A stretch of 13,030 bases of DNA from Actinomycetes bacterium (GCA_023388235.1 JAEWGQ010000095.1:1-13030), one strand, 5' to 3'; positions 1-9,934 are shown, counted from the first letter of the stretch. Program-made: numbers and translations. Notes: a model not told the origin generated them from the letters alone.

Positions 1-648
1 GGCCGGTCCGTGGTGGTGCTCGCCTACGACGACGGCATCGCGTTCGCGACCGAGAACCCGTCCCGCGCGCTGCACAAGGTGTCCGAGATCTACGACCGCA
101 TCGCCTTCGCGGCGGTCGGCAAGTACAACGAGTTCGAGAACCTGCGGGTGGCGGGCGTGCGGTACGCCGACCTGCGCGGCTACTCCTACGACCGCCGGGA
201 CGTGAACGCCCGGGGCCTGGCGAACGCGTACGCGCAGACGCTGGGCACGGTGTTCACCACGGAGTCCAAGCCGCTGGAGGTCGAGATCGTCGTGGCCGAG
301 GTCGGCGCCGACGCCGCGACCGACCAGATCTACCGGCTGTCCTACGACGGCTCCGTGGCGGACGAGCGCGGGTTCGTCGTCATGGGCGGGCAGGCGGAGC
401 GGCTGCGCGACGAGGTCGCGGGCGCGTGGGTGCCCGGCATGGCGCTGGGCGACGTGCTGGCGCTGGCGGTGCGGGTGCTGGGTGCGCCGGCCGACGGCGC
501 GGACGAGGACGACCGGCGCGTCATCCCGGCCGCGCAGCTCGAGGTCGCGGTCCTGGACCGCACGCGGCCCCGCCGGGCGTTCCGGCGGCTGTCCGGGGTG
601 GTCCTGGAGGACCTCCTGGCCTCGGCCGCCGTCCCGGACCAGCCCTGA
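1..648 (+). CDS. prcA: Proteasome subunit alpha, 5' end outside window
   Basis: Alpha-type subunit of the actinobacterial 20S proteasome; the alpha rings form the gated entry through which the Mpa/ARC ATPase feeds pupylated proteins to the proteolytic beta chamber. The frame is open from base 1, and 215 residues plus a TGA stop are visible; the N-terminal gating residues lie upstream. The sequence tracks Mycobacterium tuberculosis PrcA closely from memory: [49 protein letters not shown], a YDGS segment and a C-terminal [11 protein letters not shown]. The first visible GTG codons are internal and not the start, because the conserved strand ([10 protein letters not shown]) continues upstream. 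pafA follows after 13 nt, and its Shine-Dalgarno overlaps this stop codon, so the two are probably cotranscribed. The usual partners prcB and pup would lie upstream. Confidence 0.96.
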   Translation, partial: GRSVVVLAYDDGIAFATENPSRALHKVSEIYDRIAFAAVGKYNEFENLRVAGVRYADLRGYSYDRRDVNARGLANAYAQTLGTVFTTESKPLEVEIVVAEVGADAATDQIYRLSYDGSVADERGFVVMGGQAERLRDEVAGAWVPGMALGDVLALAVRVLGAPADGADEDDRRVIPAAQLEVAVLDRTRPRRAFRRLSGVVLEDLLASAAVPDQP

Positions 649-661
649 GGGAGCGCGCACC

Positions 662-2023
662 ATGGACCGACGGATCTTCGGGCTGGAGACGGAGTACGGC
701 GTGACCTGCGCCGCCGAGGACGGGCGCGGCCTGTCGGCGGACGAGGTCGCCCGGTACCTGTTCCGCAAGGTGGTGGCGTGGGGCCGGTCGTCCAACGTGT
801 TCCTGCGCAACGGCTCGCGGCTGTACCTCGACGTCGGCTCGCACCCGGAGTACGCGACGGCGGAGTGCGACGACTGGCGCCAGCTCGTCACGCACGACCG
901 CGCGGGCGAGCGGATCCTCGAGGGGCTGGTGGCCGACGCGCAGCAGCGGCTGGAGCACGAGGGCCTGTCCGGGCGGATCCACCTGTTCAAGAACAACACC
1001 GACTCGGCGGGCAACTCCTACGGCTGCCACGAGAACTACCTGGTGCGCCGGCAGGGCGACTTCTCCCGGCTGTCGGACGTGCTGGTGCCGTTCCTCATCA
1101 CCCGCCAGGTGCTGACGGGCGCGGGCAAGGTGCTGGCCACGCCGCGCGGCGCGGTGTTCTGCCTGTCGCAGCGGGCCGACCACATCTGGGAGTCGGTGTC
1201 CTCGGCGACGACGCGGTCGCGCCCGATCATCAACACCCGGGACGAGCCGCACGCCGACGCGGAGCACTACCGGCGGCTGCACGTCATCGTCGGCGACTCC
1301 TCGATGTCCGAGACCACGACGATGCTCAAGGTCGGCAGCACGGACCTGGTGCTGCGGCTGATCGAGGCCGGCCTGCCGATGCGCGACCTCACGCTGGAGA
1401 ATCCGATCCGGGCGATCCGGGAGATCAGCCACGACGTGACCGGGACGCACCCCGTGACGCTGGCGACGGGGCGCACGGTCACCGCGGTGGACCTGCAGGA
1501 GGAGTACCTGGGACGCGTCCAGGACTGGGTGGCGCAGGAGACGGAGGCGGGGCCCGAGGTCAAGCAGGTGCTGGACCTGTGGGAGCGCGGGCTGCGCGCG
1601 CTGCGCACCGGGGACCTGTCGCTGGTGGAGCGCGAGCTGGACTGGGTGATCAAGTACCGCCTGATCGAGCGGTACCGCGCGAAGCACGGGCTGGACCTGT
1701 CGGACGTGCGGGTCGCGCGGATGGACCTGGCGTACCACGACATCTCCCGCACCGAGGGCCTGTACAACCTGCTGGCCCAGCGCGGGCTGGTGGAGCGGGT
1801 GACCACGGACGTCGAGGTGTTCGAGGCGACGTCGGTGCCCCCGCAGACCACCCGCGCGAAGCTGCGCGGGGAGTTCGTGCAGGCGGCCCAGGAGGCCCGG
1901 CGCGACTACACGGTGGACTGGGTGCACCTCAAGCTCAACGACCAGGCGCAGCGCACGGTGCTGTGCAAGGACCCCTTCCGCAACGTGGACGACCGGGTGG
2001 AGCGCCTCATCGAGTCCATGTGA
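662..2023 (+). CDS. pafA: Pup-protein ligase PafA
   Basis: Cytosolic ligase that uses ATP to join the C-terminal glutamate of Pup to substrate lysines, marking them for the proteasome. The 453 residues match the family length (M. tuberculosis PafA is about 452). The glutamine-synthetase-like fold is recognisable: N-terminal [12 protein letters not shown] with the metal-binding Glu9 region, [12 protein letters not shown], then [15 protein letters not shown], in which Asp57 sits at the position of the catalytic base. [37 protein letters not shown] and the C-terminal [22 protein letters not shown] are also intact. The ATG at 662 has GAGGGAG at 647-653, 8 nt upstream; the same frame is open further upstream, but that part overlaps prcA. 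The related deamidase/depupylase Dop shares this fold, but the adjacency to prcA and the near-collinear match favour PafA. Confidence 0.97.
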   Translation: MDRRIFGLETEYGVTCAAEDGRGLSADEVARYLFRKVVAWGRSSNVFLRNGSRLYLDVGSHPEYATAECDDWRQLVTHDRAGERILEGLVADAQQRLEHEGLSGRIHLFKNNTDSAGNSYGCHENYLVRRQGDFSRLSDVLVPFLITRQVLTGAGKVLATPRGAVFCLSQRADHIWESVSSATTRSRPIINTRDEPHADAEHYRRLHVIVGDSSMSETTTMLKVGSTDLVLRLIEAGLPMRDLTLENPIRAIREISHDVTGTHPVTLATGRTVTAVDLQEEYLGRVQDWVAQETEAGPEVKQVLDLWERGLRALRTGDLSLVERELDWVIKYRLIERYRAKHGLDLSDVRVARMDLAYHDISRTEGLYNLLAQRGLVERVTTDVEVFEATSVPPQTTRAKLRGEFVQAAQEARRDYTVDWVHLKLNDQAQRTVLCKDPFRNVDDRVERLIESM

Positions 2024-2053
2024 GGCGACCGGCCCGGCCCTGGTCCCGGCCCC

Positions 2054-2073
2054 GGGTCCGTCCGGACGGACCC
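2054..2073. promoter_or_regulatory. Perfect 20-bp palindrome downstream of pafA
   Basis: The sequence GGGTCCGTCCGGACGGACCC equals its own reverse complement with no mismatch; the flanking bases (C on both sides) break the symmetry. It lies 30 nt after the pafA stop and its centre falls where the -35 element of the FKBP-gene promoter would be (17-nt spacing from TACAGT at 2085-2090). It could be an operator for a dimeric regulator, or fold as an 8-bp stem with a CCGG loop and help end the pafA transcript. No T-run follows it. Seen: the symmetry and position. Inferred: either function. Confidence 0.5.
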
Positions 2074-2084
2074 CGCGGTGCCCG

Positions 2085-2090
2085 TACAGT
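2085..2090 (+). promoter_or_regulatory. Candidate -10 element (TACAGT) for the FKBP-hisF unit
   Basis: TACAGT fits the actinobacterial TAnnnT -10 pattern and would start transcription near 2097, giving a leader of about 32 nt before the GTG at 2129. No good -35 hexamer is visible; the -35 region is occupied by the palindrome at 2054-2073. Its presence also argues against the in-frame GTG at 2078 being the start. Confidence 0.45.
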
Positions 2091-2128
2091 GGGCGCCGGA
2101 TCTGTGCCGGACGCTGGGAAGGATCGAC

Positions 2129-3031
2129 GTGCGACGTCTCGTGGCCGCGTGCGCCGCCGCGGTGCTGCTGCTGGTGGGCTGCTCCTCGCAGGAGCCCGAG
2201 CCGCCGGAGGTGGTCGTCTCGGGCGACGCCGGCCAGGCACCGACCGTCACCTACCGGACGCCCCTGCGGGTGACCGACGCGCTGCACGAGGTGGTGTGGG
2301 AGGGCACGGGCCCCGAGCTGGAGGACGGCCGGCCCGTGCTGCTGGACTTCTGGCTGGAGGACGCCTCCGACGCCACGCTGGTCAAGGAGTCGTACACGTC
2401 GAGCCCGACGCCGCGGATGCTCACCGAGGAGGACCTCGGCAAGGACCTGTACGCCGCGCTGTCCGGCCAGCGGGTCGGCGCCCGGCTGCTGCAGATCAGC
2501 CCGGCGTCGTCGGCGAGCGCGTCGTCCTACCCGACGGTCACGGTGCTGGACGTGCTGCCGGTGCGGGCGGACGGCGAGCCCGTGCAGCCGCGCGAGGGCA
2601 TGCCCGCCGTCACGCTGGACGCCGACGGCGCGCCGTCGATCGCGCCGACCGGCACCGAGCCGCCGGCCGACCTGGTGGTGCAGCCGCTGATCCGCGGGAC
2701 GGGCGACCAGGTGGCCGAGGGCGACGTCATCACGGTGCAGTACACCGGGTTCGTCTGGGCCACGGGCGAGCCGTTCGACTCGACGTGGACCAACGGCAGC
2801 CCGCAGACGTTCTCGCTGTCCGACGTGCCGTCGTGGTCCGAGGCCCTGGTGGAGCAGTCCGTCGGCAGCCAGGTGATGGTGGTCGTGCCGCCGTCCTACG
2901 GGCTGGGCGCCACGGACAGCGAGGAGCTCGCCGGCCAGACCATCGTGTTCGTCATCGACCTGCTGGCGACGCGCGCCCCGGCGGCGGACGCCGCGGGCGG
3001 CGCGAGCACCGCCGCGCCCGAGGGGGAGTAG
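2129..3031 (+). CDS. Secreted FKBP-type peptidyl-prolyl isomerase lipoprotein
   Basis: Predicted lipid-anchored prolyl cis-trans isomerase acting outside the membrane. The GTG at 2129 is chosen because it has GGGAAGGA at 2116-2123 and begins a lipoprotein signal peptide directly: Arg-Arg, a hydrophobic stretch to residue 16, then the lipobox LVGC with Cys18 as lipidation site. Of 300 residues, about 181-282 form a normal FKBP domain ([38 protein letters not shown]). The aromatic pocket seems kept: Tyr205, Phe216, Asp217, Phe228, Trp236, Tyr257 and Phe274 correspond by motif to FKBP12 Tyr26, Phe36, Asp37, Phe46, Trp59, Tyr82 and Phe99. Residues about 40-146 look like a second, degenerate FKBP domain that has lost the Phe-Asp pair and the proline-tyrosine loop. 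An Ala/Pro-rich tail ends the protein. Placement after pafA is common in actinobacteria; hisF follows after 2 nt. Confidence 0.92.
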   Translation: MRRLVAACAAAVLLLVGCSSQEPEPPEVVVSGDAGQAPTVTYRTPLRVTDALHEVVWEGTGPELEDGRPVLLDFWLEDASDATLVKESYTSSPTPRMLTEEDLGKDLYAALSGQRVGARLLQISPASSASASSYPTVTVLDVLPVRADGEPVQPREGMPAVTLDADGAPSIAPTGTEPPADLVVQPLIRGTGDQVAEGDVITVQYTGFVWATGEPFDSTWTNGSPQTFSLSDVPSWSEALVEQSVGSQVMVVVPPSYGLGATDSEELAGQTIVFVIDLLATRAPAADAAGGASTAAPEGE

Positions 3032-3033
3032 CC

Positions 3034-3804
<771 letters not shown>

Positions 3805-3856
3805 GCCGCCGGCGGGCGGACGGGCGCGCGGGGTGCACGCCGGGGCCCGGGCACGG

Positions 3857-3862
3857 CACGAT
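3857..3862 (+). promoter_or_regulatory. Possible -10 element (CACGAT) for a leaderless coaE
   Basis: CACGAT keeps the A at position 2 and T at position 6 of TAnnnT and ends 6 nt before the coaE ATG, the spacing expected when transcription begins at the start codon. No clear Shine-Dalgarno precedes that ATG. The match is weak, and the 64-nt gap holds no other obvious signal. Confidence 0.3.
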
Positions 3863-3868
3863 GGGGCG

Positions 3869-4498
3869 ATGCAGCGCATCGGACTGACCGGGGGGATCGC
3901 GGCGGGCAAGTCGGTCGCCGCGCAGCGGCTCGCGGAGCGCGGGGCGGTGGTGCTCGACTACGACGTCCTCGCGCGGGAGGCGGTCGCCCCCGGCTCGCCG
4001 GGGCTCGCGGACGTGGCCGAGGCGTTCGGCGCGGGGGTGCTCGCGGCCGACGGGACGCTGGACCGGCCCGCGCTGGCGGCCGTGGTGTTCGCGGACGACG
4101 CGGCGCGCGCCCGGCTGAACGGCATCGTGCACCCCGTGGTGCGCCGGCTGGCCGCCGAGCGGGAGGCCGCTGCCGCCGCCGCGGACGCGGGCGCCGTCGT
4201 GGTGCACGACGTGCCGCTGCTCGTCGAGTCGGGTGCCGCGGGCACGTTCCACCTCGTGGTGCTGGTCGAGGCCCCGGCGGTGCTGCGCGTCGAGCGCCTG
4301 GTGCGCTCGCGGGGCATGGACCGCGGCGAGGCGGAGCGGCGGATCGCCGCCCAGGCGCCGGACGAGGACCGGCGCGCCGTCGCGGACGTCGTGCTGGACG
4401 GGTCCGGCGCGCCCGAGGACCTGCAGGCGCAGGTGGACGCGCTGTGGGACCGGCTCGCCGCGGAGCGGGACGACGAGCAGGAGGTGGACGCCCCGTGA
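3869..4498 (+). CDS. coaE: Dephospho-CoA kinase
   Basis: Catalyses the last step of coenzyme A synthesis, ATP-dependent phosphorylation of the 3'-hydroxyl of dephospho-CoA, in the cytosol. The 209-residue protein begins MQRIGLTGGIAAGKS, with the P-loop at residues 8-15, followed by the substrate-binding segment VVLDYDVLAREAV and the conserved LNGIVHPVVR and VVHDVPLLVESG motifs (the latter typical of CoaE). The lid region holds RLVRSRGMDRGEAERRIAAQ. The ATG at 3869 is chosen over an in-frame GTG at 3833, which would add 12 residues before the P-loop strand that the family lacks. It consists of the kinase domain only; mycobacterial CoaE carries an extra C-terminal domain not found here. Its stop overlaps the start of pcp (GTGA). 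The coaE-uvrB neighbourhood is common in actinobacteria. Confidence 0.96.
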   Translation: MQRIGLTGGIAAGKSVAAQRLAERGAVVLDYDVLAREAVAPGSPGLADVAEAFGAGVLAADGTLDRPALAAVVFADDAARARLNGIVHPVVRRLAAEREAAAAAADAGAVVVHDVPLLVESGAAGTFHLVVLVEAPAVLRVERLVRSRGMDRGEAERRIAAQAPDEDRRAVADVVLDGSGAPEDLQAQVDALWDRLAAERDDEQEVDAP

Positions 4499-5148
4499 CG
4501 ACGGTGCTGCTCACGGCGTTCGAGCCGTTCGACGGGCAGCCGGTGAACGCGTCGGCGGCGGCGGTGCGCCGGGTCGCCGCGGGGTGGGACGAGGCCGGCG
4601 ACGGCGCCGCCCTCGTCACCGCGCTGCTGCCGGTGTCGTTCGCGCGGGCGCCCCGGGTCCTCGCGGGGCTGCTCGAGCAGGTGCGCCCGGACCTCGTCGT
4701 GTGCGTGGGCGAGGCGGGCGGCCGGGCGGCGGTCGGCGTCGAGCGGGTGGCGCTCAACGTGCAGGACGCGCGGATCCCGGACGAGGACGGGGCGCAGCCG
4801 GTCGACGTGCCCGTCGTCGCGGGCGGGCCCGTGGCGCACCTGTCGACGCTGCCGGTCAAGGCGTGCCTGGCGGCGGTGCGGGACGCGGGCGTGCCGGGCG
4901 AGGTGTCGAACACCGCCGGGACGTACGTGTGCAACACGGTGGCCTACGCGCTGGCGGACCACCTGGCGGCGGGGCTGCTGCCCGGGGCGCGCGGCGGGTT
5001 CGTGCACGTGCCCCGGCTGCCGGAGCAGGTGCCGGACGGGACGCCGGCGCTGGACGCCGCGGACTCGGCCGCCGGGCTGCGGGCGGTGCTCCGCGCGGCG
5101 CTCGGCACCCGCGAGGACGTCGTGCTCGCGGCGGGCGCCCTGGCCTGA
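4495..5148 (+). CDS. pcp: Pyroglutamyl-peptidase I
   Basis: Cytosolic cysteine peptidase (family C15) that removes N-terminal pyroglutamate from peptides. The 217-residue length is typical. The catalytic triad is visible: Glu83 in GVERVALN, Cys146 in SNTAGTYVCN and His171 in GGFVHVP. The start region MTTVLLTAFEPFDGQPVNAS matches the family, and the GEAGGR turn precedes the catalytic Glu. The GTG at 4495 overlaps the coaE stop in a GTGA junction, so translation is probably coupled; an upstream in-frame ATG at 4444 would only add coaE-overlapping Arg/Gly-rich sequence. The last 18 bases, including the stop codon, belong to the first unit of a degenerate 23-bp tandem repeat that continues into the spacer. 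Insertion of pcp between coaE and uvrB is not universal and may be lineage-specific. Confidence 0.95.
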   Translation: MTTVLLTAFEPFDGQPVNASAAAVRRVAAGWDEAGDGAALVTALLPVSFARAPRVLAGLLEQVRPDLVVCVGEAGGRAAVGVERVALNVQDARIPDEDGAQPVDVPVVAGGPVAHLSTLPVKACLAAVRDAGVPGEVSNTAGTYVCNTVAYALADHLAAGLLPGARGGFVHVPRLPEQVPDGTPALDAADSAAGLRAVLRAALGTREDVVLAAGALA

Positions 5149-5220
5149 CCGCAGCGGGCGCCTTGGCCCGACCGCCGGGGCCGCCCCGGCCCGACCGCCC
5201 CACGCCCTGGGCGAACCGCC
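5131..5220. repeat. Degenerate 23-bp tandem repeat between pcp and uvrB
   Basis: Unit 1 (5131-5153) and unit 2 (5154-5176) differ at 3 of 23 positions; unit 3 (5177-5199) matches unit 2 at 19 of 23. A shorter, poorer fourth copy ends at 5220. The shared core is TGGCC[T/C]GACCGC. Unit 1 contains the end and stop codon of pcp (TGA); in unit 2 the same position reads CGA. It fills most of the 108-nt spacer. It looks like local slippage duplication rather than a functional array. Confidence 0.6.
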
Positions 5221-5227
5221 GGGGCGG

Positions 5228-5250
5228 GTGTCGGACCCTCGTCGTACCGT
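5228..5250 (+). promoter_or_regulatory. Candidate PafBC-type (RecA-NDp-like) promoter of uvrB
   Basis: The arrangement is GTGTCGGAC, 8 nt, then TACCGT. The published RecA-NDp consensus recognised with the help of PafBC is TTGTCRGTG-N8-TAnnnT; here 6 of 9 upstream positions match (the TGTCGG core), the spacer is exactly 8, and the -10 fits. TACCGT (5245-5250) ends 6 nt before the uvrB ATG, so the transcript should begin at or next to the start codon; no Shine-Dalgarno is present. The motif and spacing are seen; control by PafBC is inferred. Confidence 0.55.
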
Positions 5251-5256
5251 GGACGC

Positions 5257-7362
<2,106 letters not shown>

Positions 7363-7366
7363 CCGG

Positions 7367-7392
7367 CGTGACGCGCGGCACGGCGCGTCACG
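7367..7392 (+). terminator. Hairpin terminator after uvrB
   Basis: A perfect 10-bp stem (CGTGACGCGC at 7367-7376 with GCGCGTCACG at 7383-7392) and a GGCACG loop starts 5 nt after the uvrB stop. No T-run follows, which is usual for actinobacterial hairpin terminators. It separates uvrB from the riboswitch-controlled terC transcript. Confidence 0.6.
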
Positions 7393-7417
7393 GGCTGTGC
7401 GCCTGGGACCGATGACC

Positions 7418-7423
7418 TATGCT
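7418..7423 (+). promoter_or_regulatory. Candidate -10 element (TATGCT) of the terC leader transcript
   Basis: TATGCT is the best TAnnnT in this spacer and would start RNA near 7430, just ahead of the aptamer's first strand at 7436. The -35 region (about 7394-7400) is weak. A GTGCGC at 7397-7402 and GCGCAC at 7425-7430 form a 6-bp inverted repeat around the -10; at this GC content it may be chance. Confidence 0.5.
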
Positions 7424-7435
7424 TGCGCACGCAGT

Positions 7436-7565
7436 GGAGGGGAGTATCCCGACACGACGCCCCCGTCATCACGGTCGCCTCCGTAGCCGGCCCGGGGTCG
7501 TCGGCCCGGCGGCGCCGGGTGGGAGAGACCTCCGGTACTCAGTCGTCTGTACCGGAGGGTGATCC
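7436..7565 (+). ncRNA. yybP-ykoY-type manganese riboswitch controlling terC translation
   Basis: This leader carries the two conserved blocks of the yybP-ykoY family: GGAGGGGAGTATCC at 7436-7449 and GGGAGAGACCTCC at 7521-7533. P1 pairs GGAGG (7436-7440) with CCTCC (7529-7533). An internal arm pairs CGACGCCCC (7455-7463) with GGGGTCGTCG (7494-7503, one bulged T), and a small hairpin, CCCGGC/GCCGGG, spans 7505-7519. The expression platform is a perfect 10-bp stem, CCTCCGGTAC (7529-7538) with GTACCGGAGG (7549-7558), whose 3' side holds the Shine-Dalgarno GGAGGG. The same CCTCC can therefore close P1 or hide the ribosome site, but not both. Known members bind Mn2+ through loops L1 and L3; here binding should stabilise P1 and turn translation on. 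The gene that follows is a TerC protein, a classic target of this riboswitch class. Confidence 0.88.
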
Positions 7566-8606
7566 ATGTCCGTGGACCTGTGGGTCTGGGTCGTGACAGC
7601 TGTCGCGATCGTCGGGATGCTCGTGTTCGACTTCTTCGCCCACGTGCGCACACCGCACGCGCCGTCGTTCCGCGAGGCCGCGACCTGGTCGGCGGTGTAC
7701 ATCGGCCTGGCGATCGTCTTCGGCATCGGCCTGGGCGTCGTCTGGGGCTGGGGCCACGGCACGGAGTACTTCGCGGGGTACGTCACCGAGAAGAGCCTCT
7801 CGGTCGACAACCTCTTCGTCTTCCTCATCATCATGACGAAGTTCGCGGTGCCCCGGGAGTTCCAGCAGAAGGTGCTGCTGGTCGGCGTCGCGATCGCGCT
7901 GGTGCTGCGGACCGTGTTCATCCTGCTCGGCGCCGCCGCGATCGAGCAGTGGTCGTGGGTGTTCTACCTGTTCGGCGCGTTCCTCGTGTACACCGGCATC
8001 AAGCTGGCGCGGGAGAAGCACGACGAGGGCGAGCTGGAGCACGCCGGCGAGCGGAACGACGGCCTGGCCGTGACGCTGCTGAAGAAGGTGCTGCCCACCA
8101 CGGAGGAGTACCACGGCGACCGGCTGACGACCCGCGTCGACGGCAAGCGCCTCATCACGCCGATGCTCATGGTGATGGTCGCGATCGGCGCCACCGACGT
8201 GCTGTTCGCGCTCGACTCGATCCCGGCGATCTACGGCCTGACGCAGGAGCCGTACATCGTGTTCACCGCCAACGCGTTCGCCCTGCTCGGCCTGCGCCAG
8301 CTGTACTTCCTGATCGGCGGCCTGCTGGAGCGCCTGGTGTACCTGAACAAGGGCCTCGCGTTCATCCTGGCGTTCATCGGCCTGAAGCTCGTGTTCCACG
8401 CCATGCACGTCAACGAGCTGCCGTTCCTCAACGGCGGCGAGCACATCGACTGGGCGCCCGAGATCCCCACGTGGCTCTCGCTGCTCGTGATCCTCGGTAC
8501 GCTCACCGTCGCCACCGTCGCGAGCCTGGCGAAGACCAGGCGGGACCGCGACGCCGCCCCGGCCGCCGTGGCCGCCGCGGAGGAGCCCGTCACCGAGGAG
8601 CACTGA
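7566..8606 (+). CDS. TerC-family integral membrane protein, probable Mn2+ exporter (first copy)
   Basis: Polytopic membrane protein of the TerC/Alx family; characterised members export manganese or help metallate exported proteins, and the family name comes from tellurite resistance. The 346 residues hold about nine hydrophobic segments. Family motifs with membrane-embedded acids are intact: Asp22 in VFDFF, TEKSLSVDNLFVF with Glu75 and Asp81, IGATD (Asp211) and ALDSIPA (Asp217). A polar loop at about 155-185 divides the two halves; a charged cytoplasmic tail closes it. The ATG at 7566 has GGAGGG 6 nt upstream, buried in the riboswitch platform. A second TerC gene follows after 4 nt. Export of manganese is inferred from the family and, strongly, from the riboswitch; no tellurite genes are nearby. 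Confidence 0.93.
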   Translation: MSVDLWVWVVTAVAIVGMLVFDFFAHVRTPHAPSFREAATWSAVYIGLAIVFGIGLGVVWGWGHGTEYFAGYVTEKSLSVDNLFVFLIIMTKFAVPREFQQKVLLVGVAIALVLRTVFILLGAAAIEQWSWVFYLFGAFLVYTGIKLAREKHDEGELEHAGERNDGLAVTLLKKVLPTTEEYHGDRLTTRVDGKRLITPMLMVMVAIGATDVLFALDSIPAIYGLTQEPYIVFTANAFALLGLRQLYFLIGGLLERLVYLNKGLAFILAFIGLKLVFHAMHVNELPFLNGGEHIDWAPEIPTWLSLLVILGTLTVATVASLAKTRRDRDAAPAAVAAAEEPVTEEH

Positions 8607-8610
8607 CCTG

Positions 8611-9621
8611 TTGGACGTCTCGCCGCTCGTCTGGTGCGTCTCGCTCGGCCTCGCCGCCGCCGTCCTCGTCGTGGACGTCGCGGTGGTGGGCCGGCGGCCG
8701 CACATCCCCAGCACCGCCGAGTGCCTGCGCTACCTGGGGGTGTACGTCGGGCTGGCGCTGGCGTTCGCCGTCGTGGTCTGGGCGGTGTGGGGGGCGGACC
8801 CCGCGGGGGAGTTCGTCGCCGGCTGGCTCACCGAGTACTCGCTGTCGGTCGACAACCTGTTCGTGTTCCTGCTGATCATGTCCCGGTTCGCCGTGCCACG
8901 GCAGTACCAGCAGACGGCGCTGCTGGTGGGGATCATCCTCGCGCTGGTGTTCCGCGGGATCTTCATCGGCGTCGGTGCCGCCGCGATCGCGTCGTTCTCG
9001 TGGGTGTTCTACCTGTTCGGCGCGTTCCTGGTGTGGACGGCCGTGAAGGTGGCGCGCGAGGGCGTCGGGGACGACGACGCGGACGCCGAGGACTACCGGC
9101 CGCCGGCGCTCGTGCGGCTCGTGCAGCGCGTGCTCCCGACGACCGACGCGTACCAGGGCGTCCGGCTCACGGCGAAGGTCGACGGCCGGCGCCACGTCAC
9201 CCCGATGCTGCTGGTCCTCGTGGCGATCGGGGCGACGGACCTGCTGTTCGCGTTCGACTCGATCCCGGCGGTGTTCGGCCTCACGCAGGAGCCCTACCTG
9301 GTGCTGATGGCGAACGTGTTCGCCCTCATGGGCCTGCGCCAGCTGTACTTCCTGCTCGGCGGGCTGCTCACCCGGCTGCGGTACCTCAACGTCGGCCTGG
9401 GCGTGCTGCTCGGGTTCATCGGCGTGAAGCTGGTGCTGCAGGCGCTGCACGAGAACACGCTGCTGTTCGTCAACGGCGGGCGGTCCGTGGCGTGGGCGCC
9501 GGAGCTGCCGTCCTGGGTGTCGCTCGCGGTGATCGTGGTGACGCTCGGCGTCACGGCCGTCACCAGCGTGGCGGCGTCCCGGCGGGACGAGCGGCGCGCG
9601 GCGGCCGACGCCCCGCGCTGA
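8611..9621 (+). CDS. TerC-family integral membrane protein, second tandem copy
   Basis: A paralogue of the preceding gene, by eye roughly half identical and collinear over the whole length (336 residues). The same acidic sites are kept at nearly the same numbering: Asp22, Glu75 and Asp81 in TEYSLSVDNLFVF, Asp210 in IGATD and Asp216 in AFDSIPA. The polar central loop is more acidic (GDDDADAEDYRP), and the tail is shorter. The TTG at 8611 is chosen because it aligns the N-terminus exactly with the first copy, lies 4 nt after its stop, and has GAGGAG about 10 nt upstream; no ATG or GTG is available there. It has no leader of its own, so it depends on the riboswitch transcript, perhaps through translational coupling. 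Whether it differs in substrate or pairs with the first copy cannot be told from sequence. Confidence 0.92.
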   Translation: MDVSPLVWCVSLGLAAAVLVVDVAVVGRRPHIPSTAECLRYLGVYVGLALAFAVVVWAVWGADPAGEFVAGWLTEYSLSVDNLFVFLLIMSRFAVPRQYQQTALLVGIILALVFRGIFIGVGAAAIASFSWVFYLFGAFLVWTAVKVAREGVGDDDADAEDYRPPALVRLVQRVLPTTDAYQGVRLTAKVDGRRHVTPMLLVLVAIGATDLLFAFDSIPAVFGLTQEPYLVLMANVFALMGLRQLYFLLGGLLTRLRYLNVGLGVLLGFIGVKLVLQALHENTLLFVNGGRSVAWAPELPSWVSLAVIVVTLGVTAVTSVAASRRDERRAAADAPR

Positions 9622-9630
9622 CCGGCGGGC

Positions 9631-9927
9631 TCAGCCGGGCAGACCGTCCGCCCACGGTCCGATGACGGGGTTCCAGCCCCGCACGTCGACCTCGGCCACG
9701 ACGCCGGCCACGGCGAACGGGTCGGCGGCGAGCACCGCGTCGAGCGCGTCCCGGTCCGGCTGCGCGAACACGAGCAGCGCCCCCGGGGCGCCGTCGGTGA
9801 ACGGTCCGGACCCGAGCAGGCCACCGCGGTCCGCGACGCCGCGCAGGTACGCGCGGTGCTCGGGGCGCAGCTCGTCCTGCAGGTCGGTGCGGTCGTCGTA
9901 GGTGTACCGGACGGCGAAGAGGGCCAT
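9631..9927 (-). CDS. YciI-like (YCII domain) protein
   Basis: Small 98-residue protein of the YCII/dimeric alpha-beta barrel superfamily. The pattern MALFAVRYTYDD, RPEHRAYL, GGLLGSGPFTDG, DPFAVAGVV and VRGWNPVIG is characteristic; His24 and Asp45 are the probable conserved polar pair. Related folds include the dehalogenase TftG and muconolactone isomerase-type enzymes, but most YCII proteins have no known reaction, and I assign none. The ATG at 9927 is preferred over an in-frame ATG three codons upstream (9936) because a CAGGAT -10 element lies 7 nt before it. It converges on the second terC with a 9-nt gap and diverges from the flavoprotein gene across 40 bp, which hints at shared control. 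Confidence 0.88.
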   Translation of the reverse strand: MALFAVRYTYDDRTDLQDELRPEHRAYLRGVADRGGLLGSGPFTDGAPGALLVFAQPDRDALDAVLAADPFAVAGVVAEVDVRGWNPVIGPWADGLPG

Positions 9928-9934
9928 GCGGCCC

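Noticed and set aside
778..3033. Long open frame upstream of and continuous with hisF
   Set aside because: It overlaps pafA and the FKBP gene in another frame, is Arg/Gly/Pro/Ala-rich as GC-rich shadow frames are, and hisF has its own start and ribosome site at 3034.
3806..3815. Terminator after hisF (palindrome CCGCCGGCGG)
   Set aside because: Only 10 bp with no loop and no T-run; common by chance at this GC content.
5131..5220. CRISPR-like array
   Set aside because: The 23-bp units are directly adjacent with no spacers, and no cas genes are nearby.
5149..5256. LexA (SOS) box upstream of uvrB
   Set aside because: No palindrome resembling TCGAAC-N4-GTTCGA is present; only the PafBC-like arrangement is seen.
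7566..9621. Tellurite resistance operon
   Set aside because: TerC-family membership alone does not imply this; no terA, terB, terD or terZ genes are nearby and the leader is a manganese riboswitch.
9622..9638. Terminator between the second terC and the YCII gene
   Set aside because: A 5-bp stem (CCGGC/GCCGG) with a 7-nt loop overlapping the YCII stop codon is too weak to call.
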